A stretch of DNA of 64,000 bases from Aureivirga marina (GTDB taxonomy: Bacteria > Bacteroidota > Bacteroidia > Flavobacteriales > Flavobacteriaceae). The notes below the pieces were generated by a model. The model had not been told where the DNA came from and ran no database searches. It saw only the letters and a program-made list of their open reading frames with translations. Shown piece after piece: positions 19,283-27,276 of this stretch (its first letter is position 1; each line of letters opens with the position of its first letter). The translations under genes were made by a program, and so were the position numbers. Location: positions 1-64,000 of the forward strand of contig NZ_JADPIB010000005.1 of assembly GCF_015767265.1 (NCBI RefSeq). The letters are read 5' to 3'.

Positions 19283-20701
19283 CTAATTTAATTTATAAAT
19301 ATCTCCGACAACACGATAAAATCCTCCTGCAGCAACTTCTTTAATATCATCAACCATAAATTCTGCATTTTCAATTCTCAAATTCTTTGGAAACTGTACA
19401 TTCCATTCATAATTATATCCAGAAGAAATCACACGAACTCTCAATTTCGAACCAACTTTCTGACATTTAAGCTTCACACCTTCTCTTGATTCATCAACAG
19501 TTTCTAAAATATCTGTTGCAATTACATCAATTTTTTGTGGCGCTTTAATATCTTTTACAGTAGGAACAGTTCCTTCTTTAGCTAAATTGATTGCTTCCTC
19601 ACTAGCATCAATACAAGTCAATTCTCCTGAAGAAGTTACGATATAAAGTTTTTCATTAAAATATTGCATAGACAAAGCAGAAGAACAAGTTGTTGCCAAT
19701 TTCCAAAGGCGACTTCCATCTTTGTCAAAACAATAAATCGACGAATTTGAATCTCCAGCAAAGAAATATTCGTTATTCTGAGAAGAAGCACAAGAATAAA
19801 TCGTAGAATCTGCATTCATTGTCATTTGCTTTTCTCCAGCATTATTGAATAATTCCAGTTTTCCAGAACCAGTTCCAGCCAAAGCCATATTATTCATATA
19901 CCAACCAAAAAGAACAGTTCCATTTGTCGATTGTTCCCAAACTTTATTTCCATCAAAACCATAATAACAAGTTACCCCAGTAGAATGCCCATGGAAAACT
20001 CTTCCAACCTCATCCAAACGAACCATCCAACCAGAAGAACCTTGACTTTTTTGCGACCATTGTTCTTCATCTTCATAATTAATACAAGTTACATTTCCTT
20101 TAGCATCAGAAACTGCTAAAAGTCCATTATTAATATCTAACCAATAAATATCAACATCTTCATTGATTTCATAAGCTAAACGAGGTAATTTTCCAGTTAA
20201 ATCATATACATTTCCATCATCACAACCAACATAAATCCAATCTTCATCTCCAATAATACATTTCACACCATCTGGCAATTGATATTGATTTACAACTTCT
20301 CCTTCATGTGTCAATTTAAAAACTCTTCCTTCCTGATTTCCAACCCAACAATAATTATCATCCACATAAATTCCAAAAGCAGAAGAACCCGATTTAAATT
20401 TCCATAAAACTGGAGAACTTTTTGCTGTTGAAGCTCTTGAAGTTGTTGCTCTTCTAGTAATCGAACGTTTTTTTCGAACTCCCATTACAGCTTCTTCATA
20501 TCCTTTTCTCTTTTTTGCATTAATTTTTTTCGTTGCCTCTTTTTGAGCAGCATCTTCTGTCGCAAAACTTTTCGAAGAATTTGTTCCATCTGTTCCAATT
20601 CTTCCATATCTAATTTTTAACTCAACTCCATCTACAATTACTTCATAAAATTTGTGTGCACTTCCAGAATCTTGTGATAATTCTAAATATGTTTTTTGCA
20701 T
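19283..20701 (-). CDS. WGR domain plus PQQ-like beta-propeller protein
   Basis: 472 residues, no signal peptide. Residues 1-75 are a WGR domain (KFYEVIVDGVELKIRYGRIG, then GYEEA), the nucleic-acid/PARP-associated module also found next to MolR-type proteins. Residues about 95-390 form a repeat propeller of PQQ/quinoprotein type (repeated W-x-G-x-G-x-V and LYIVTSSGELTCIDA). WGR proteins often sit near HEAT and SWIM proteins such as those of the retron operon 4 kb away, but no physical operon links them here. The role is unknown; DNA-damage or defence sensing is inference. Confidence 0.78.
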   Translation of the reverse strand: MQKTYLELSQDSGSAHKFYEVIVDGVELKIRYGRIGTDGTNSSKSFATEDAAQKEATKKINAKKRKGYEEAVMGVRKKRSITRRATTSRASTAKSSPVLWKFKSGSSAFGIYVDDNYCWVGNQEGRVFKLTHEGEVVNQYQLPDGVKCIIGDEDWIYVGCDDGNVYDLTGKLPRLAYEINEDVDIYWLDINNGLLAVSDAKGNVTCINYEDEEQWSQKSQGSSGWMVRLDEVGRVFHGHSTGVTCYYGFDGNKVWEQSTNGTVLFGWYMNNMALAGTGSGKLELFNNAGEKQMTMNADSTIYSCASSQNNEYFFAGDSNSSIYCFDKDGSRLWKLATTCSSALSMQYFNEKLYIVTSSGELTCIDASEEAINLAKEGTVPTVKDIKAPQKIDVIATDILETVDESREGVKLKCQKVGSKLRVRVISSGYNYEWNVQFPKNLRIENAEFMVDDIKEVAAGGFYRVVGDIYKLN

Positions 20702-20781
20702 TTTTTTGTGTTGTTTTTTATAAGTTATTTCAAATAACTTTGTAGTTAATTATTGGTTAGTTTTAATCTTTTTATTTGATG

Positions 20782-20789
20782 CAAAAATA
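20782..20789 (-). promoter_or_regulatory. Possible -7 box for the WGR protein gene
   Basis: TATTTTTG on the minus strand fits TAnnTTTG about 80 bp upstream of the start. A TTG lies upstream but closer than usual (about 13 bp). Confidence 0.45.
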
Positions 20790-20947
20790 AGTTGCTAAAT
20801 CGCAATCTTACGTCGGAGTAGTTTTAAAAACACTATCTTTTCTCAAAATATAAAAGATTTTTAAAAATATTGTTTAAAATGTAGTTGATCTATTTTTATA
20901 AGTTGTAAAAATTAATTCTATATTTTTAAACAGCTTTAATAATAATT

Positions 20948-21367
20948 TTATCCTGCAAAAGATACATTCGCATACTTTTTATTTTTAAGCAATTTCGAGT
21001 TTCCAGAAGAACGATAAATCAAATGATCTACTTTAATTTCTTTCCAACTTTCAGGACATTCCGAAAAATATTTAAACAAATAATAATCTTTTAAAACTTT
21101 TCCTTTTTGTCTTAATATAATGGCAACAGGAAGCGAAAGACGCATTTCAAAAGTGGTAAGTCGTAAGTTATTTTCACTAATAACTTCTGAATTTTCATGA
21201 AACATTTCCATTGGAGATGAAAGTGAAGAATTCTGATCAATTGTTATGGATAAAATCTCTTTTGAAAGTACATTTTTAGAAGAAGAAATTTGTGCTTTCA
21301 AATTGTAACTAAAAAATAATAGAGAAATAACGAAAATCGTTAGGGAGAGTTGTTTGTTTTTGTTCAT
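20948..21367 (-). CDS. Hypothetical secreted protein
   Basis: 139 residues, not recognised. A clear signal peptide (LTIFVISLLFFSYNLKAQ) precedes a soluble domain that contains one cysteine (FSECPESWKEI). It lies between the WGR gene and the reverse-transcriptase locus with more than 240 bp on each side, so it is probably its own unit. Confidence 0.6.
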   Translation of the reverse strand: MNKNKQLSLTIFVISLLFFSYNLKAQISSSKNVLSKEILSITIDQNSSLSSPMEMFHENSEVISENNLRLTTFEMRLSLPVAIILRQKGKVLKDYYLFKYFSECPESWKEIKVDHLIYRSSGNSKLLKNKKYANVSFAG

Positions 21368-21615
21368 TACTAGTTGATTTTTGATGGTAAAAATTTTTCA
21401 GATAAATTTCTATTATTTATCAGTACAAAGCAAGTAATATCTCGGATTTTTTAAACCTTATAAATCAATTATTTCTCTTTTAAACCTATGCTTTTTCTAA
21501 AGTTTTTAATGACTTTACTTTCTTTTCTTACAAATTACTTTTAATCTCTCTTTTTCTTTTATTAATTTATATTTTAAATGAAATTATTTTTTATAAAGTG
21601 TAAGTTTGGAGATTT

Positions 21616-22132
21616 TTATAAATCTATCTTTAATTTTGAAAACATATTCTTTCCTTCTTTAGAAATTTTATCTAAAATAACCTTATTTTCATTCGTTTTT
21701 ATTTCAACAACCTTTTTTTCAATTGAAAGTTCAATAATATCTTTAATTGCAATTTGAGTTCCAAGCAATGCTCTTTTTTGAACAATATTTTTATTTTGTG
21801 TTATCACTAAAAAATAAATAATTCCAATTAGAATTATAGCACTAAAATTATAAAATTCTTGCTTTATAATAATTTCATTAAAATCCTTTGTAAAAATTTC
21901 TATTCCTGTTTCTACAAAAGATTTTGCAAACACATAAAAGCCTATTAGTAATATCAATAAATATATAATTGAGCTAATAATTTTAAAAATTCTAAAAACT
22001 ACATTTTGATTTTTCTCTAGATAAACTTTATTTTCTTTCTCTTACTTCTTGCCAATTTCCTGAATCTGTAAAACTAATATTTTCATTATCAATATTGATA
22101 TAGAAACTTTTGTATTTGAAGTAGTGTTTCAT
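21616..22132 (-). pseudogene. RT-associated two-helix membrane protein, frameshifted
   Basis: The start ATG (22132-22130) overlaps the stop of the upstream RT gene as ATGA, so translation would be coupled to it. The first frame gives 34 codons (MKHYFKYKSFYINIDNEN...) and stops at TAA in an A-rich run near 22030. The next frame continues without a gap through ENKVYLEKNQ and two membrane helices (ISSIIYLLILLIGFYVF; FSAIILIGIIYFLVI), then a charged helical tail to 21616. The span of 517 bp is one base over a multiple of three: removing one A restores a single 171-residue protein. It could be a decayed effector, a sequencing error, or less likely a programmed +1 shift. Two-helix membrane effectors such as SLATT proteins are known beside RTs; this match is only by shape. 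Confidence 0.65.
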
Positions 22133-23706
22133 AGTTTTTTTTTAGATTTTATTTCCTCATAAGCTTTTATTTTTAATTTGTGAAAATTTTTCCAAACATT
22201 ACTATATTGTTTTTTTATAGAATTATCTTTATTAATCTCACTCATAATGTTGTCAGCTTTATGAATATAACTTAAAAAATTCCCCCAATCATAATAATTA
22301 GATTTTATATATTTTTTTTCAGTATTAGGTACTTTTATCCATTTCATCTTTCGTTTAGAGCCGACGTGTGTATATTTTTTATATAACCTTGTTTCATATA
22401 AGAATTCTGATGTCGAATTATTTTTTTTAGCAAAATAAGTACCTCTTTTAAAAGACCTATTCATTTTTCTATAAAATTGAGAAAACCCAGCTGTTTTAAT
22501 GCGAATTTTTTTACCATCATACATGAACCCTAAATATTCTAATTGTTTATTACTATTTAGTTTTCCATCTTCAAAAATTCCTCCATGAAAATTATTATTA
22601 ACATCTAATTCATATCTATAGATATTAGTCTTACTCCTTTGTATTTCAAGTTTTGAAATAATCTCAACTTCTCTTTTAATTAAATTATAAAAATACTTTT
22701 CATCCTTCTGATCGCAAATAATTATTAAATCATCACTATACCTTTGATAAAAACCTTTTTTTGAATTTTCAGAAGTATTTTTATAAATTTTTTCATCAAA
22801 ATCTAACATATAGATATTTGCTAAAGTAGCACTTAAAGGAGTACCTTGAGGTATTCCCTTTAAAACCTCCTTACCCATGTTCTTTCGCAAATTATCTTTG
22901 TAAGGTTTTTCTACTCTTATTAAATCTGTAGCCTCATTAAAAAAATCTTTTTTTGTACAAAATGCAACAACATTTTCTTTCCTCAAATTATATATTTTTT
23001 TAATATATTTTCTTTTTAACTCTTTCTCATTTGTATTATGTGGCTTAAATCTCTCTATAATTAACTTATTTTGAAACCTTTTAAACAAATCATTCTCATA
23101 AACATATTTTTTTGAAACTAAATTTTTATAAAGAGCATAATGATCTTTAGGCAATTCATTAACTTCTAATATTTTTTTCCATTGAGTTTTTAGTATTTTA
23201 TGATCTAAATTATCAAAAAATGAGGTTACATCTGCTACAATTATTGATAATTTTCTTGATTTATTTTTTTCTAAAAAGTTAAATGCCTCAAATGCAAACT
23301 CAATATTTGATTTATTACCTTTTCTTTCATTACCTATTGGTATTTTCCTATAGGCTACTGGAGAATCCTTAAAGGGTTTATTTTTAATATAATTTTCATA
23401 TTTATTTGTTAAAATAAAATTATAATAACTATATATTATTGAGTCTAAATGAGAAGGGTAGTATATTTTTCTAATCTTTTTATCACATACTGTACGCTCT
23501 CTTTTTCCAAACTTATTTTTAGATGCACTTTTAAGTGGTCTATATTTCCTTTGACTCATTGTACGATGAATCAAGGGCACAAACTTATGCTTAGCAATTT
23601 TATCAGGATTTTGGACATATCCCAAAACCCAAGCTTTGTCTTTTTTTTTATTTAAAGGTTTACCAATATGTGGGTACCTCTTAAATTTTAACCAATCGTA
23701 ATCCAT
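22129..23706 (-). CDS. DRT/UG-type antiviral reverse transcriptase (Drt2-like?)
   Basis: 525 residues from ATG 23706. RT motifs in order: Asp159 in VADVTSFFDNLDH (motif A), GIPQGTPLSATLANIYMLDFD at 284-304 (motif B), YSDD at 323-326 (motif C), and a thumb-like YLGFMYDGKKIRIK at about 391-404. The N-terminal YPHIGKPL...KHKFVPLIH and YYPSHLDSIIYSYY recall Drt2-type proteins as I remember them. There is no maturase, HNH or VTG motif, so it is not a typical group II intron or retron RT. Long, charged C-terminus. Immediately upstream is a candidate structured RNA; immediately downstream, overlapping by ATGA, is a membrane protein gene. A role in phage defence is inferred from family and context. 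Confidence 0.75.
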   Translation of the reverse strand: MDYDWLKFKRYPHIGKPLNKKKDKAWVLGYVQNPDKIAKHKFVPLIHRTMSQRKYRPLKSASKNKFGKRERTVCDKKIRKIYYPSHLDSIIYSYYNFILTNKYENYIKNKPFKDSPVAYRKIPIGNERKGNKSNIEFAFEAFNFLEKNKSRKLSIIVADVTSFFDNLDHKILKTQWKKILEVNELPKDHYALYKNLVSKKYVYENDLFKRFQNKLIIERFKPHNTNEKELKRKYIKKIYNLRKENVVAFCTKKDFFNEATDLIRVEKPYKDNLRKNMGKEVLKGIPQGTPLSATLANIYMLDFDEKIYKNTSENSKKGFYQRYSDDLIIICDQKDEKYFYNLIKREVEIISKLEIQRSKTNIYRYELDVNNNFHGGIFEDGKLNSNKQLEYLGFMYDGKKIRIKTAGFSQFYRKMNRSFKRGTYFAKKNNSTSEFLYETRLYKKYTHVGSKRKMKWIKVPNTEKKYIKSNYYDWGNFLSYIHKADNIMSEINKDNSIKKQYSNVWKNFHKLKIKAYEEIKSKKKL

Positions 23707-23715
23707 AACAAAAAA

Positions 23716-24042
23716 ATTAAAGTCAAGTAGTCGTGGCTCGCTTTAAAAATAAATACAATCCTGATGTTGCTTCTTGAATAATACAATACACAACGCCACT
23801 CTTTAATAGAATTAAGTTACTATCTTTGCTAACACAACTGAATAATATCATGGAAGTATCAACAGAAACAATAGAACTAAAGCTCATTCCAAACATTATC
23901 CTTACTTCAATGGTATTGGTTGTATCAATGACTAAGATTTGGATGAATGGAATTTACCTTCACATGTCAGCCAATTCTGCATGTGGAACACATATGTGCA
24001 CTTTACATAAAACGTATTCATCAGTCTTTTCTTGACTTTAAT
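23716..24042 (-). ncRNA. Candidate structured RNA of the DRT-type RT
   Basis: A perfect 12-bp inverted repeat, ATTAAAGTCAAG at 23716-23727 and its complement at 24031-24042, encloses 303 bp and ends 9 bases before the RT start codon. Inside it lie a 7-bp stem (23942-23948 with 24016-24022) and a 9-bp hairpin with one bulge (23961-23970 with 23977-23985, loop CCAATT). The three stems nest coaxially. DRT2 systems use an RNA directly 5' of the RT as template, and this has that position and size. The plus strand here, which would be the cDNA sense, is free of stops in one frame from 23778 to 24035. The exact ends, template and promoter are not visible. Confidence 0.55.
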
Positions 24043-24150
24043 CAATTGGTAAATATCATAAATCATACCATCAAAAAAATAACGATTTAACAATATAATT
24101 TCACATAAAAACCAGACTATTTGACATGAAAACCAAATAAATTAACATTA

Positions 24151-24169
24151 TTGTCAGTTAAACTGTCAA
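24151..24169. promoter_or_regulatory. Interrupted palindrome upstream of the DRT RNA
   Basis: TTGTCAGTTAAACTGTCAA has arms that match except at one pair and is centred on a single A. It sits between the retron RT terminator and the DRT unit, where a promoter or operator for the latter would be expected. Confidence 0.35.
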
Positions 24170-24173
24170 TCTT

Positions 24174-24207
24174 TCAAAAAAACAGCACCTCAAAAAAAGG
24201 TGCTGTT
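24174..24207 (-). terminator. Terminator of the retron operon
   Basis: A 10-bp stem AACAGCACCT/AGGTGCTGTT with a 7-nt loop, followed on the minus strand by seven Ts. It separates the retron operon from the DRT unit. Confidence 0.88.
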
Positions 24208-24222
24208 CTGTAATATTTTTCT

Positions 24223-25617
24223 TTAAATAATCTCCATCTCTAATTTACTCTCCGCATAAGCTTTCATTTTCTCAAACTGGTCTTTATTTACCATTCGAAT
24301 AAATGAAAGATATCCTTCTAAATAATGATTCGGATTCTTCCCAATTTGCTTTCTAGCTTCCTCTTCTCCTTTTAATTTAAAATTGTGAATAAAAGCTCTA
24401 AACTTACGAATATCTTTTCTTGAAATTCGAATATCTCCTCCTTCATTAATGATAATTCCTGTCACTGCTTGACGCTGATTTGGACGCATCACACGAGTCT
24501 TTTCATTATTAATCTGAAATCCTTCTTCCTTTATAATTCGATGAATCCAAGAGAAAAAACTTTTTAAATTTATATTTTCATCTTCCGTAGAAAAAACCAA
24601 ATCATCTGCATAACGCGTATATCGAATTCCATTTTTCTTTGTAAAATTTTCAATACGTTTATCCATTTTTTTACAAATAATATTCGTTAATGCTGGCGAA
24701 GTACAAGCTCCTTGTGGTAAAAATTTATTTCCCATAGAAACATGATAAACTTTTTCACTCATTTGTGCTTTTACCATCACAGAATCTGTACAAACAGAAG
24801 CAAAAATCGTAGCTAAAGCTTCACTATAACCAAACGATTTAAACAAACCTTTTACACGATTAAACTTAATCGATGGAAAGAAATCTTTTAAATCAATTCG
24901 AACAACAACTTTTGCATTTTGGTGCAATTTCGCATTATCTACAATAGAAATATTCTTTCTGTAAGCATACGCTTTTTCATGTAATTCAATCTTTGATAAA
25001 ATCTCATTTTGAATCCATTCTTGCGCAACACGTAATCGTTTTTTCGGTGCAGAAATCTTTCGTACATCTCCGTTTTTCTTAGGAATTGTAAATCGATTAT
25101 AATGATCAATATTTGAAACTTTTTTATAAAAAGCCAACCATTGCCAATGTTTTGCTGTAATATTACTTTTAACTTCTAACTCTTTTAAATCAGAAATTAC
25201 AGGCAATGAAGTAGAAGTTAATCTTTCTTCATTTGTTCCTTCATATTTTAATCCAGCAGAAATTTCATCTCCTAAATAAGAAGGCATTTTTTCTTGCTTT
25301 TCAGCTATTTTTTGTTTTCTTTCAGCTTCTTTTTTTGCTTTTTCTATCTTTCGTAAAGCTCTCTTTTCTCTAGATTCTTTAATTCTTTTCTCACGAATTA
25401 TTTTGATATAAGGTGTGATATCAATATCTGAATCTAACTCTCGGTTAATCTTAAAAAAGCGATTGCTTAATTTATTATAAGCCTTTTGTTTATCAAGAAT
25501 TTCAGCCATAGTTTCTTTATCCATTTGAAGAAAACCAAGGCGAATCATATCTTCTATTTCAAACGCTTCTTTTCCAACTTCTTTGATGCGTTCTTTCCAG
25601 TTTTTATCTTCTGACAT
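24223..25617 (-). CDS. Retron reverse transcriptase
   Basis: 464 residues. The first ~150 are a charged, probably coiled-coil extension (KRALRKIEKAKKEAERKQK). The RT core follows: IPKKNGDVRKISAPKKRL, Asp242 in VVRIDLKDFFPSI, FLPQGACTSPALTNIIC, YADD at 336-339, EGFQINNEKTRVM, and VTG at 385-387 in AVTGIIINEGG, the thumb motif of retron RTs. Retron RTs prime from a 2'-OH on their own msr RNA and copy the msd. It is the last gene of the operon, starting 6 bp after the SWIM gene. The matching msr-msd lies upstream of the whole operon at 30598-30826. Confidence 0.88.
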   Translation of the reverse strand: MSEDKNWKERIKEVGKEAFEIEDMIRLGFLQMDKETMAEILDKQKAYNKLSNRFFKINRELDSDIDITPYIKIIREKRIKESREKRALRKIEKAKKEAERKQKIAEKQEKMPSYLGDEISAGLKYEGTNEERLTSTSLPVISDLKELEVKSNITAKHWQWLAFYKKVSNIDHYNRFTIPKKNGDVRKISAPKKRLRVAQEWIQNEILSKIELHEKAYAYRKNISIVDNAKLHQNAKVVVRIDLKDFFPSIKFNRVKGLFKSFGYSEALATIFASVCTDSVMVKAQMSEKVYHVSMGNKFLPQGACTSPALTNIICKKMDKRIENFTKKNGIRYTRYADDLVFSTEDENINLKSFFSWIHRIIKEEGFQINNEKTRVMRPNQRQAVTGIIINEGGDIRISRKDIRKFRAFIHNFKLKGEEEARKQIGKNPNHYLEGYLSFIRMVNKDQFEKMKAYAESKLEMEII

Positions 25618-25623
25618 AACGAT

Positions 25624-27270
25624 TTAATTTTTTGATGAATGGATATTAGACATATTCTGAACAAATAAAACAGAAGCTACCAAATGACCACAAGGCCCCT
25701 GACGCAACTTATTTCTTCTAAAGAAACTACATGTACATTCTGCTTTTTGTACTTTTCCATCTTTATCTAATAATAATTTTGTTTTAAAAGTATTCTTTCC
25801 TTCAACTTCTAAACTATATTCATTAGATTCTACACCTGTAAATGTCACTTTTCCATCTTTATAAAGCGAAATCGCATACGAATTTCTCTCTTCTTCCTCC
25901 GAATCTTTCACCTCAATATCTTGCGCAATCAATTGTCTATAACGATATTGATCTACTAGATGATCATACATTGCTTGTCCACTTTTACACAATTCTTGTA
26001 AAAGTGCAGTTGCATTACTTTGTTCAATTTGCAGTGATTCTGCTAATTCTTTTGGGGTTAATGTCAGTTTTTGCATTAATAATTTAAATGCTTTTTCTGC
26101 TAAATCTTGACTTGCTTTTCCTGTAGAAGCTAATAAATCAAAATTTGCTTTTCCAGCCCAATCATTTGCTGTCCAACCAGAAAAACCAACATCCAAACGA
26201 TGACCATTTACATCAACGCTCCAATACGAAGGCATTCCTGTTCCTAACATTTTAATATCTACAACATCAGAAAGTGTTAATAAATCTTTTAATACTGTAA
26301 ATCGTTTTCTTCCCCAAAGTCTAACTTCTCCTTCGTATTCTCCATCATAAATCATCGTATCTTGAACTTTCATATTCCAAGGTTCGATGGTGATTTCTAC
26401 TGGTTTTCCTTTTTTAAATTGGAATCTAAGCGAACGTGGACCATCTTTTTCTTTATTTCTTTCTAAAATTCCCAACACATTTGCCATTGTTTGTGTTTTC
26501 ATTTGGAAATTTGTTCCATCTAAAGAAGAAGCAGATTGCACTTGTAAAAATCCACGAACCCACGTTTCAGGTAAATCAATTTTCTTTTCTACAGATTCTC
26601 CAATATCTGTTGACATAGAAACAGAATCATAAGTAACATTCAACCAAGCTGGGCGATAACTACGAACTCGATAAAGTTCATCTGCTAAAGGTTGGCTAAA
26701 ATCAATATTTGTAGTTCCATATTCTGTTTTTCCAAAAGTTTCCAATTTATGAGAAGGCACAGAAACTCTACCATAAACAGATTCATCTAAAGAAAAAGCT
26801 TCAAAAATTACAGCATCTTTATGCACACTAATCACAGGATCTAAAACATACCATTTATCTTTATCATGTTTATAAAGCCAATCATAATATTTTCTTCTAG
26901 CTATAGAAACTCCTTTTTTTAATTTACGAAGTTCTGAATAAAGTGCATTTCTTTTAGCTGCAATGGTTTCTTTTTCAGCCATTAATTTCATTTTCTGCAC
27001 TTCCATATCTCCAAGGTAATTCGGCAATTCTTTTAAATATTGCTCATAAACCCATTCTTGATATGCAGAATAATCTACTTGTTTTGTTCTCCAATCTCCT
27101 ACGACAACCTGGCGAAGTGCCAACATCACGCGAGCATAAGAACCACTATCTTTTATTAAAGCATTTAAGTTTACTGGTTTTCTGTTTACCTCAGCAGAAA
27201 AATCAAAAGTACTTCCTTTTGCATCACTTTTTGCAGTACTTGGTTTTGAATATTGTTGTGTAACGTTCAT
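25624..27270 (-). CDS. Winged-helix SWIM zinc-finger protein of the retron operon
   Basis: 548 residues. The C-terminal SWIM zinc site CTCSFFRRNKLRQGPCGHL gives CxCx(n)CxH. Before it is a helix-turn-helix-like segment (LTPKELAESLQIEQSNATALLQEL). The long N-terminal part is beta-rich and unassigned. SWIM domains bind nucleic acid or protein. The gene is packed 6 bp from both neighbours, between the HEAT protein and the RT. In retron classification as I recall it, a winged-helix SWIM protein plus an ARM/HEAT protein define type XIII. A toxin or effector role, alone or with the HEAT protein, is inference. Confidence 0.8.
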   Translation of the reverse strand: MNVTQQYSKPSTAKSDAKGSTFDFSAEVNRKPVNLNALIKDSGSYARVMLALRQVVVGDWRTKQVDYSAYQEWVYEQYLKELPNYLGDMEVQKMKLMAEKETIAAKRNALYSELRKLKKGVSIARRKYYDWLYKHDKDKWYVLDPVISVHKDAVIFEAFSLDESVYGRVSVPSHKLETFGKTEYGTTNIDFSQPLADELYRVRSYRPAWLNVTYDSVSMSTDIGESVEKKIDLPETWVRGFLQVQSASSLDGTNFQMKTQTMANVLGILERNKEKDGPRSLRFQFKKGKPVEITIEPWNMKVQDTMIYDGEYEGEVRLWGRKRFTVLKDLLTLSDVVDIKMLGTGMPSYWSVDVNGHRLDVGFSGWTANDWAGKANFDLLASTGKASQDLAEKAFKLLMQKLTLTPKELAESLQIEQSNATALLQELCKSGQAMYDHLVDQYRYRQLIAQDIEVKDSEEEERNSYAISLYKDGKVTFTGVESNEYSLEVEGKNTFKTKLLLDKDGKVQKAECTCSFFRRNKLRQGPCGHLVASVLFVQNMSNIHSSKN

Positions 27271-27276
27271 AGAATT

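Noticed and set aside
22129-23706. Group II intron RT
   Set aside because: No maturase/HNH region and no intron domain V-like hairpin seen downstream.
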